A program made the translations under genes and the position numbers. This document shows positions 11,065-20,900 of a stretch of 64,000 nucleotides of DNA, in pieces. Position 1 is the stretch's first letter. Each line of letters begins with the position of its first letter. The DNA comes from Fistularia commersonii (taxonomy: Eukaryota > Chordata > Actinopteri > Syngnathiformes > Fistulariidae), in NCBI GenBank assembly GCA_037954325.1, contig JBBMNZ010000021.1:14290616-14354615 (forward strand). Reading direction: 5' to 3'. Below the pieces are notes generated by a model. It was not told the DNA's origin. It did not search any database and worked only from the letters and a program-made list of their open reading frames with translations.

Positions 11065-14011
11065 AAGGTGAGTATTAGGAGACAAAGTCCGTCACGTCAT
11101 GCACAAAAACATCTTTGACGGTGCTACTAAGCAATCTTCTGCGATACGTGCGCCGTAGTGTCGTTGAAATGAACTTTCAATCGAGTCATCGGGAGGTCAA
11201 TTTGAGCTGAATATCCGGACGCCTGTTTCTTGATTAACTCTTATCTTGCACAAAATATTCCAAAGCAAACTTGGGAATAAAAAGAAAGAGGCTTGAGTTT
11301 AAGCTACATGGGTAATTGGCAATAAAATGCAGTGGTCCCTTAAGATGGGTATTTAAATTTGCTCCAGCGGTGGGTTCGTGTGTTGATTTTTTTTTCATAT
11401 CTTAAATGAATTTCCCCATTTAAAATGACAAATATCAATTTGTTCCAAATGCAAAAAAATGGTACATATCGTGGATCCATTATCTTCACGTGTGACATCG
11501 GTCACACGTACACCATGGTCCTGCTTCGCAATTATTTCTTACTTAATTTCCATCGAAAGCACCTTCTTTCTGGCTTCACCACTTGCTTTCCAAGGGCCCG
11601 TGATGTTTATTCATAAATACACAAATTGAGCACAAAGATATAAAATGATCCCACGCAAGAGATAGGAACAAGACACAAGATAGGCGTGCAAACTACTTTG
11701 GACGAATAGCAGCGAGCAGCTCCAATTCAGCGTCACGAAGCGAGTTGTGGGAGCTCGCTTGGCGCGTAACGTGCGAATTTCGAACGAGGATTTTCTCGCC
11801 CTCGTATAGTGATTTTTTTTTTCATATTTCAAGGATAAAATGTGCTGGAATCAGACTTAGCGCTTCAGCCTCACAGCACGAAGGGCTTTTCTTGCTGGTT
11901 TCGAAAGGGACCTTTCTGTGTGGAGTTTGCATTTTTTGTTTTCTCCTAAAACATGGAGCAGGTTCATTGGAAAAAAATGTGAAAATTGCCCCGAAGAAGC
12001 GAGTGAATGAACGTTGTCCGTCTTTATATGCGGTTGACTCCTGACTCGTCTGTTGCCCCCGATGCTCCCCCTGACCCCGAGTGCAGGACAATCTGGAATC
12101 GCGGTTCGTATCTTAAAAAATTCATTTATGAGATGAGAGATGAGATGAGAACAACTTTATTTATCCCGAAGGAAATTGTTGTTGTTCAAGCAAAAACATA
12201 ACAGTAATAGATAATAGTAGGAAGGAGGGAGAATAAGAATGTCTTAAGAAGGTCTTCAGTACAAAGATTTGAAGATTCCCTGCAGCCGAGGGAAGAGGAA
12301 TTAAAAAGTTTAAAAATTAAAAAATGTATAAAATGATTCGTATCTTGAGGGGCCGCTGTATTGCAGAAATGCTGTTTGTGTCGCACAGGCACGCCCGAAA
12401 CCCTTTTGTGTAACGTTTCACCCCACACAAGAAATTGGAATAAGCTGTTGATTGACACCGTGAAAGTGATGTCTGATTCCCCACGTTGAATGATATTAGC
12501 CCGAGTAACACATCATCGTCATCATATTAGTTGATAGGTTCATTTTAGGGCGTCAGAGCTGTGGAGAACGGCCCTCTCTCTCCTCCCCTCTGCTGTGGCA
12601 CAACGTTTGGAAAGTTCTCCCTTGGGGCCCCTGCAGCCAGGTTCCCAACCCCTCCCCAAAAGTAATCCAAACCAGCCAAATCCCGTAAACGGATGCTTGA
12701 AATGTAACCCTCCAAAAGCAGAGTGAACGACGCTCCGGCTCGCGCTAACAAGTCATCTGTATTGTTTTGTTTTGGGTTTTTTTTCGGGCCGTTCTTCTTG
12801 CCTCACTGACACGATTACTGACCTTTCGGTTCGTTCTGAACAATGTTCATCGAAAAGGGCACGGGAAGTAAAAAAGAGCTGGGTTTTAGCGAGACGAAAT
12901 AAACGCGGCGACGCTCCTGGTATTCTCAAAAGACATCGGTGGCATCTGCTCCTATCTCGTTCTGAAATGTCCGTATCTCCTCTTCCTTGTAGGAAACACT
13001 TGTTAAGCAGAGGTGAACCGAGGACGGCTGCTTCTGCTGAGGAACAGCGCCATCGCTGCACTTTGAGCGCTGACTTTGGACCTTTACTGAGCTATGCGGG
13101 AAAAAAAAACAACAACTCATCTTTTTTTTTTTTTTTAATTGGACATGAGATCAATTTTGGTTTTCCAAACCCTGTAAACGTCAATTACAGGTATGTTTTA
13201 TCTGCCGGTGCGCTGAGGGCCATTATTCCCGAAGGCGAGGCGAGTTGTTTCATGATTTGTCCGGCCGCTTGATTTACCGACAGGGACGGATGATACGTGG
13301 CGTTCAGAAGGGAAGGGAGATCCCCTCCATCGATATGGATTGGGTTTTTTTTAAGTTTGAATCGTGCACACTTTCCTTTGCATCCATTTAACCGATCACA
13401 GATTGTTCAAAGTAAAGCTACTCGGCACTTTAAAAAGCCATTTTTGTCCGTACGGTGCAGATAAGCAATAGAAAGGCTCTAACCATAATTACGGGGTCAG
13501 GGGAATAAATTGTTTTCTGTTGCGCCGCTAATGTTTGCCTTAAGATACGACGTTTAAGGATGTAATTCGTAATTTGCCGCGGCTAGTCTGACGAGAACGT
13601 CACCTGGGACGTGGCTGTTGAACGTGAAACGTATGTCTTTTACGGGTGTGTTTTGTTAAGATCCGCCAAATTGTGTAAATCTGCCCGAGATTATTTTAAG
13701 TGCCTTTGTTTTTAACGGGGAAAACAATGCGTCGCGGAGCCGCCATTGATCTGGTTGTAAAATTCTTTTGAAATGATTTTGAATTTTATTAAAAACAACG
13801 TTTTCTATGAAACGCGGGAGAATCTGTTGTTTTTGCACCTTTTGAAAAATTTACGAAGCGAAAGCACGACGGCTGTGGAGTCCCATCGCGGAAAAATGGA
13901 ATACCTATGGGACGGCTGGCACCACAAGAGAGGAAATACATGAAGAGAAAGGTAAAGAACCAGGTAGAAGACAGGCGAATGAAGAGCAAGATAGCTGGGT
14001 GGGGCCAATAC
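11065..14011. other. Intergenic or 3' UTR region between kiaa1671 and crybb3
   Basis: AATAAA signals at 11276-11281 and 11321-11326 would serve if the last coding exon is not spliced further; the GTGAGT at 11068 suggests it may be. The interval also has the dispersed repeat at 12131-12330. No protein-coding exon was supported; open frames such as 12772-13272 are unsupported. Confidence 0.5.
12131..12330 (+). repeat. Interspersed repeat, AACAACTTTATT family, copy 2
   Basis: GAGAACAACTTTATTTATCC and CGAAGGAAATTGTTGTT match the head of the 6292-6600 copy. GGAGGGAGAATAAGAATG and GTCTTAAGAAGGTCTTCAGTAC match its middle in the same order, with an internal deletion. Boundaries are approximate. Confidence 0.6.
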
Positions 14012-14382
14012 TGCTGAGTGAGACTGATCTCTTCTCATTCTCCTGGCTGGCTGGCAGTGAGTGTGCCCACTATAGGATCATGGTCAGGATGGCAGCATGG
14101 GCCGAGCTGGGCAGCGTTTGCCAGTTTGCCAGGGACAGAGGGCAAGCCTATTGAGAAGCAGTGTGATGGACACAATGGGTGCGACAGACTTGCTGCATCA
14201 ACAGGCTTTTTGCTGCTGTGGCCAGAAATAAACCATAAATACCCCCCTGGCCTCCACCGACTGCTCGCCAGGCCTCCACATCCACGCACCCTCACACTGA
14301 GACAGACAGAAAAGAGAGAAAAGAAAAGGGAAAGACGGAGAGCGTGGCTTGTATGTGGTGCAGTGAAGCACAAGCCATCCAG
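14012..14382 (+). promoter_or_regulatory. Candidate crybb3 promoter and 5' UTR exon
   Basis: A TATA-like ATAAATA is at 14235-14241 and a good donor (CCATCCAG/GTAAAA) ends a possible untranslated exon at 14382. The start codon at 14728 lies just after an acceptor (TTTGTAG), so an upstream noncoding exon is expected, as in other beta-crystallin genes. TGCTGAGTGA at 14012-14021 resembles half of a Maf response element, the site bound by lens Maf factors. All of this is inference from short motifs. Confidence 0.35.
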
Positions 14383-14727
14383 GTAAAAAAAAAAAAAAAA
14401 GAAAAAAAAAAATATCACCGTGATCCCGTTCTGTGCCGGGACTTCTGATCTTATGCACACGTGCGTGATTCTCAATTTGCAATGCGTGTTTTAATAACGT
14501 TTTTTTTATTATTATCGCAGATGCGTGTCTGAGAGTTATTCGGCAGCGGCGTGCAGGCAGTTTTAATAACATGTTGCCTTTCCATCTGTTACATATATAA
14601 CCGTATTCTGACGTTTCTGGATTTCTGAAGGCAAAAGAGCAATGTTTTCTTCTTTTCATATTTAAAGAGTCATTAAAATTTAGCCTGCCTCTGCGACAGT
14701 GTAACTGCTGCGCTTTGTAGAGGGAAA

Positions 14728-16003
14728 ATGACAGAACAGCAAGGAACCCCGGACCAGCTGCCTGCAGAGAAGGGCCAAGGAGGAGCTGGAGCCACGTATA
14801 AGGTATCAAACTGAGCAGAAACATGCCTGGTAGCTTCACACATCAGATACAGAAACAACAAATACTGATATCATGTGGGAATTGCAAAGAAGTAGGACAT
14901 TGATACTCATACAGTGGTGCATTCACTCATTCACCATCCCTCCCTCCCCACCTAGTTGACACTTTTTGAGTTTGAGAACTTCCGTGGAAAGAAGGTGGAG
15001 TTGTCTGGCGAGTGTAAAGACGTGCTGGAGAAGGCGGAGAAAGTTGGCTCGGTCATCGTCGAGTCAGGGCCGTGAGTGACGCGGCGTGAAATCTCAATCA
15101 AAGACAGCGTTTTCACCAAGACCCCAGTGTGCTCGCTTGACTGTGCGTTATCGTCTTCCTTCTCCAGATGGGTGGGCTTTGAACATCCAAGTTTTGCTGG
15201 AGAGAAGTTCGTTCTGGAGAAAGGAGAGTATCCTCGCTGGAGCACCTGGACCAGCTACCAGAGTATCTACAACCTGAGCTCTTTCAGGCCTCTTAAAGTG
15301 GTCAGTATTCACGGAGACGCTTGCTACCGGCTCGCTGACTCACTTTTTAGCAATGCAACAGCCGTTATAACGGTCGGAGGAAGATCAACAGATGCAAGTG
15401 CGTGCAGAGCGGCGGTGCAAACGGCCTGCGTTTCTCTCCAGGAAAGCACCGAGCACAAGCTGCACCTATTTGAGAACGCGGGCTTTGACGGCAGAAAGAT
15501 GGAGATCGTCGATGATGATGTTCCCAGTCTGTGGGCTTACGGTTTCCAGGACCGCGTGGCCAGCGTGAAGGCCATCAACGGAACGTAAGCGGCTACCGCT
15601 TCAGTTATCGCGGATGTTTTACCAATTTTCAGCAAGGGGCGAATCCCGGAGGTGGTGCTGCATCTCGTCAATATTTACCCTCTCTCTTTGAAGGTGGGTG
15701 GGATACATGTATCCAGGCTACAGAGGGCGCCAGTACGTGTTTGAGCATGGAGACTTCAAGCACTGGAACGATTGGGGAGCCACTGCACCTCAGATCCAGT
15801 CCGTCCGACGTGTGCGAGACATGCAGTGGCACAAGAGGGGTTGCTTCATTGCCCCTACCCCTACACCTGAGCCAACTCCCAATCCCAACCCCAGCCCCAC
15901 TCCTAACCCCGTCCCTAACCCCACTCCCGCTCCCAATCCCAATCCCAACCCCAACCCCAACCCTAAGCCCACTCCAAACCCCAAAACCCAACCCCAACCT
16001 TAA
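14728..16003 (+). CDS. crybb3: Beta-crystallin B3 with extended C-terminus
   Basis: Structural lens protein that forms beta-crystallin oligomers in fibre cells. Coding exons: 14728-14802 (N-terminal arm), 14956-15071, 15168-15300, 15442-15584 and 15694-16003; 258 residues. The last four exons each carry one Greek key motif (about residues 26-64, 64-108, 109-156 and 156-207), the classical beta/gamma-crystallin gene structure. The third Greek key (KLHLFENAGFDGRKMEIVDD, then SLWAYGFQDRVASVKAINGT) and WHKRG near the end fit CRYBB3 better than CRYBB1 or CRYBB2 as I remember them. Human CRYBB3 has 211 residues; this protein has an added 51-residue Pro/Asn tail (residues 208-258). The start codon is the first ATG after acceptor TTTGTAG and is followed by a short Gln/Gly-rich arm. 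Confidence 0.88.
15848..16003 (+). repeat. crybb3: Hexamer array encoding the crystallin tail
   Basis: The last 51 codons plus stop are a degenerate CCCAAC/CCCAAT/CCCTAA hexamer array. It encodes alternating proline (24 of 51 residues) with N, T, A, K, E, S or V; the longest pure part is five NP pairs. It resembles degraded telomeric CCCTAA repeats. The frame stays open and ends at TAA 16001-16003, with the array decaying just beyond. Confidence 0.85.
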
Positions 16004-16145
16004 CACGACACCTCCTCACACAATCGAGGCAAGCTGAAAGCAGCTGGCTGGTCCCCAGTCTGTCCTCCACGCCCACTGTTAGTCTAGGCTCTCTGACTAG
16101 GAAATATTTTTGGAAAACTGGAACGAAACATGCATCTCTGTGGAA

Positions 16146-16151
16146 AATAAA
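16146..16151 (+). terminator. crybb3 polyadenylation signal
   Basis: AATAAA lies 143 nt after the crybb3 stop codon, the first such signal downstream, giving a short 3' UTR typical of crystallin genes. Confidence 0.6.
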
Positions 16152-16169
16152 GGTTTTGGCCCTGATCTT

Positions 16170-17080
16170 TTTGTTATCTGCATTTACTGTGTGCTGATTA
16201 TTGGACACGAAAGTATTCATGGGAGCTGTGACATTGCATCGAAGTTCCCTGCGTTATTGTTTGGGTATCAAGAACATGACTACAAATTGGAAAAACTATT
16301 AATTCCTGATGGAATTCATAAAAAGGATGATCTCAAAATGACATAAAATTGCAGTTTAGAAAACAAAGAACAAAAGCTCAAAAAAAGAGGCACCAGAAAA
16401 CAAAACTCCACAATCCAAACGGAATAATTGACAAAAATAGTAAACAAGTAAAATGGTAAAACAATAAACACATTCAAAACAAAAACACAACACAAAAGAA
16501 AATAAAACACACTCAAAATGTAACGCTACATGTAAGAAATAAAGGAACAATTCAGACAAGACATTTAAAAGACTCTACACCAAGACTGCAACTTTTCATT
16601 ACATTTCATTTCATTGAAAACATAACAAATCCTTCTTCGTTCTTAGTTTACTGGCTCAGATCCGAAAAGTCTTCTGGACACTGTCTGCAGGCAAACTTAT
16701 TTACTTGATGAGTTATTTGAGCTGTTGCACCAGCACTTCACCGGGTCGCTGAATTTTAAGTTCTGTAAGTTTATGAAGAATTTATTTAGTTGTCCATTAT
16801 AAGTATTTTATTTTTATATATAATGGCCCTGCTGATGATCCAGATGGCTATAGTTTATTATTTAAAAACTGGTTTTGATATTGTTTTACGTGTAAATCAG
16901 GATTAGTTATAAATTTGAAATAAAATGCAATACATTTACGTTGTTTCTACAATAGAAAATATTTCTTTTGGATGTAGCTTTGATTTGAAACAATTAAAAA
17001 ACTACTTACAATTTCACTATAAATTTTGAAGTGAATGGGTTTTAGACGCAGCTTTATTTGGACACTGACGGACAGAGAAT
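16170..17080. other. AT-rich intergenic spacer crybb3 to cit
   Basis: AT-rich sequence with A-rich stretches at about 16330-16560. No exon, repeat family or RNA gene recognised. The strand switches to GC-rich promoter-like sequence at about 17080. Confidence 0.5.
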
Positions 17081-17089
17081 GGTCTGCAC

Positions 17090-17311
17090 TCATTGGTCGG
17101 TGAACAACAGTGCCCGCCCCCGACATTGTCTAAACCAATCACAGGTCCGCTCTTTAGCACGCGCACGATGAGGTGGCAGGGGAACGCGCAAAATTTGAAA
17201 GTTTACCGGAAACGAGAGACGAGGCTGCTTTTATTTCTGTGGTGTGGACCATGAATGTTTACCCGTAAGTCCAACGAAGAATCTGTCTACTTGTATGTCA
17301 ACGCGGTGAGT
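17090..17311 (+). promoter_or_regulatory. cit: cit promoter with CCAAT boxes and CDE/CHR-like site
   Basis: An inverted CCAAT box (ATTGG, 17092-17096), a GC box (CCCGCCCCC near 17112) and a direct CCAAT box (17135-17139) precede GCGC-AAAA-TTTGAA at 17186-17199. TTTGAA is the CHR consensus and GCGC four bases upstream sits where a CDE belongs. This arrangement is known from G2/M genes repressed by DREAM, and CIT is a mitotic gene. Two possible 5' UTR donors follow: GTAAGT at 17265 and GTGAGT at 17306. The transcription start is not determined. Confidence 0.5.
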
Positions 17312-17535
17312 ATTATCAGGAAACTTTTAAATGTCGATGACCATTCAAATGAAGGATATTAGTATGCTATTGTGAGCAAATGAACGTTGGTCGACGCTCG
17401 TTAACATGTCTTTTCATTTGGCATTGTTTACGTCAGCTCGTCTGTAACGCTACACAAAATCTTATGTGTTACACGACTGACAAATTAACGATAAGTAATG
17501 TAATTCAATTCGTCTAGGTTTGTTTGTAAGAAGCG

Positions 17536-17867
17536 ATGCTAAAGTTCAAATACGTGAGCCAGGGGAGTCTGAGGACGTTGCCCACTTCCGCTGACCCGCT
17601 CACGAGCCGCGGCGCGCGCCTCAACCAGCTGTTCCAGGTAAAGTCGACATGCAGCTCACGCCACCGGAAGTCCGAGTTGTGCAAACAATAACTGACTTCC
17701 GTTTCCCGTTTTACATTGTCCGCAGGGCCGACTAAACCTCTGTGGACCGCAGGGAGGATGGAGTCTGGGCCGGGAGGAGCTTCTGGAGTCTCTATTGTTG
17801 CTGTACCAGGAGTGCAAGTCCCCAGAACTCATGAAAATTCATCATGTGGCTAACTTTGTTCATAAAT
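17536..17867 (+). CDS. cit: cit exons 1-2, N-terminal segment
   Basis: Exon 1 is 17536-17637 (34 codons, phase 0 donor GTAAAG) and exon 2 is 17726-17867 (phase 1 donor GTAAGT). They encode the MLKFKY start, an RLNQLFQG motif and a helical segment ending NFVHK, all similar in order to human CIT residues 1-80. The exon 2 donor runs directly into a (GT)n tract of about 65 nt followed by (TGCG)n, ending near 17970. Confidence 0.92.
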
Positions 17868-17869
17868 GT

Positions 17870-17954
<85 letters not shown>

Positions 17955-20900
17955 TGCGCGCGCGCGTGTGTTTATCAAAGTTGGTAGAGTGTTCAGTTTC
18001 AATCCATCTCTCCTGAGATGTTGTTAGGGAAGAAGAGAGCATACAGTTTTTACAAAGAAATTTGACTTTCTTCTTTTTCTCTTTCAGTCTAATCAGTTTT
18101 CTTGCATGCTATATTGTGTTCAGCACCAAGTGCATTACTTCCTTTATTTTATGTGGGCTGCTCCCTTCAGGGGTTAGCACAGCCAATCAGCTGCCTCCTT
18201 CTAACCCTCTACTCTGCATCCTCCTTCCCCAGAACAACTGACTTCATGTCCTTTTTTTTCATTAAATCCATAAATCTTTTTTCTTTCCTTACTATTCTTC
18301 ATTTGTTAACCGGGAACAGTCATGTTGACCTCTACCAAACATTGATATTTAGGATATCAGTAGCACTGGTAATTGTGATACAAAATTTTGCTGTCTAATA
18401 AATCAGATACATTGGATCGCTAACAAAATACTTTCTCTTGATTGTATCACACTTTCTCATTGTGACAATCAATACCTTGCACATTTGTAAATTATCTGAG
18501 ATGTGATATCCCATAACTAACCAGATATCATGACACGTTGTGATTAAAAAAAAAATAAGAAGGGTGTCCTGAAATTTATGTTTTTAACCAGCCTTTGTGT
18601 CAAAACAAAAAACAAAAAATCCTCATTCTGTAATAATGAAATATTTACGGTGAAAGAGATGTAAAACATACATTCATTGCCCGAGAGGAGACTCTTATAC
18701 CACTACAACATTTTCGGAAGTATGTATGTGTTGAATTCCAAATTCATAAAACTATTTCACACAACCCCTCCCAAAGAGCAGGTAACTTAATAGTTTGTTT
18801 ACGTCTGTCTGAGACAGTTTCAGATGTGATCTCAGAGCTGCAGACTCTGCAAGCCGGCCCTCATGACTTCGATGTGCGGGCAGTGGTGGGCCGGGGACGC
18901 TTTGCCAAAGTCCAGGTCGTGCGTGAAAAAGTCACTGGGGATGTCTGTGCACTGAAGGTTATGGACAAGACCGTTCTGCGCACCCAAGAAAATGTAAGCT
19001 CTGTGTGTTTTCCAGTGTTGTCCGTAGGATTGAGACGTGTGGAAAAAGAACTTCTTATTGTGTGTCTCTTCAATACTCATTACTTTGTCTGAGCCCTCTT
19101 CTAGCCATTAGCAAGAGATGGGGCAAAAAAAAAAAAAAAAAATGAAAAGGGGATCTACTGCTCATTTGTTGTTTTTAGACATAAAGTTTTCAAATGTTTA
19201 ATTTCTTAAAACAAATTTCTTGCTTTGATCAAGCCATTCACAGCAACCACAAGTCACCTCCAATGTCAGATCTGTGCTGATCACAGATTGGGCTGTCACT
19301 CTGGGAAACACATTTAAACCTTCACCTATGTTGTGTTTTGCGACGATCATTTGCAACGTGTGTAAAAATGTGAGCGTATCAACTTTGAAGAGAGACGCAG
19401 ACGGAGAAACCGTGTTGATGTTGCAAACAATGCAGTCCTTTGAGATAATCGTTTGAATTTGACTCTAGCTCGTCAACCCAAACTATTTTTATGATCTTCA
19501 ATAAGTGCAGTTCCAAGGAGACAGGGGGATCATTTCAGTTTCTTTGGATGTACATTCTGTTTGGTGGAATAGATGTAGATGGAATAGAAAACTTGTTTTT
19601 CTTTGCAGAAATATCTAAATTGTTGTTGCGGCAGCCCATCTGACGAGCCAAGATTGAGCTCTCTCAATTTCAGCCCGTGTGAAAGAGCACTCATCCGATG
19701 TTGCTCCTTTTTCATCTGATAGATTCAGCCGCCTGGGGTTACATCCCCATCAGGTTCTGCCTGGTGTTCTCCTTGCCCCCCATCCAACACGAGCTCTTCC
19801 CGTCACCTCGTCCCCATAAATCCTCTGCGTCCTTTTAATCACCTCTGTGGATATTTAAAAAGCTGAAATAAACAATTCACATCTATTCCAAATCATTTTC
19901 TGTTTGGTCGATGGACTGATATCGACCAATTGGCTGTTACAAATCTTAACGTGCAAAGTGAGATGCAGAAGCTTACAATGTGATTTTGTTTTCAGATTCC
20001 CAATTGTATAATGCTTCAAATGATAGTGTATGAGCTGTTATTAAAACCGTTTTAGCCTTGTTCACTTCTTAAAGTTTGAGCGGGGTCCACCGGAGGTCAC
20101 TGCAGTGCTGAACGCAACTAAAAAATATGACTAATGGAGATCTCAGACTGAAAGTACATGAGCGTCGGCAGCAAGATCTCTGAAATGAGAGGAGCAATAA
20201 ATACCTTAAATGTGCAGTCAAATCTTTGTCCGACTTTTTACTGTTATTCAATGCAGGTTTCAATCACAGGTTTCCTGAGGTTGAAGTACATGATGTACCA
20301 AGTATTTTACCATGTTTAAAACCAATTGAATTTGTTTAATCATCCAATCCGCTGATTGTCTTATCAACTCAGATGGTGTTTTATGAAGAAGAGCGGAGGA
20401 TTCTGGCTTTGAATACCAGTCCCTGGATCCCCCAGCTTCTCTATGCTTTCCAGGATGAAGATCACGTCTATCTGGTGAGACCTTCGTCCTTGATGACAGT
20501 GGAATGATCTGCGTGCATCTGTTGTCACTTCGATTGCAGACGCTCAGTCCTGCGACATACGAATGAATCTCGGGGTTGTTGGTGGTTTTGTTTTGTACCT
20601 GCTGTGAGCGAAAGACCAGGAATGTACAAGAACTAAAACCCCATTTCTTTGTGTCCATTCCAATATGTCTGTACAAACCAAGTGCAACTTTCATTGCTCT
20701 GCGCTCCCTAAATGAGTCATTGTTGACAACAGCCTGTGGTTTTGTGTTTCATTTTTACATTTAATTTTGTTACGATGACTAATATATAGGGATATATCAG
20801 TGGGACCTCTGAATAAATTTCTTAGTAGATGACCCCATCTTCAGGCGGCTTGGCCTCAGGGAAAGGCTTCCTTGTTGGATTCTTACAGGGGCTTCCCTGG

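Noticed and set aside
14035..14839. Overlapping minus-strand frames around the crybb3 promoter
   Set aside because: Low-complexity poly-Phe from A tracts and no homology; they overlap the crybb3 start exon on the opposite strand.
15848..16020. True interstitial telomere
   Set aside because: The hexamers are degenerate, mostly CCCAAC rather than CCCTAA, and keep an open coding frame joined to a conserved domain.
15531..16037. Plus-strand 168-codon Pro/Leu-rich frame over the crystallin end
   Set aside because: Shadow frame of crybb3 exons 4-5 and the hexamer array; the crystallin frame has the splice phases and Greek keys.
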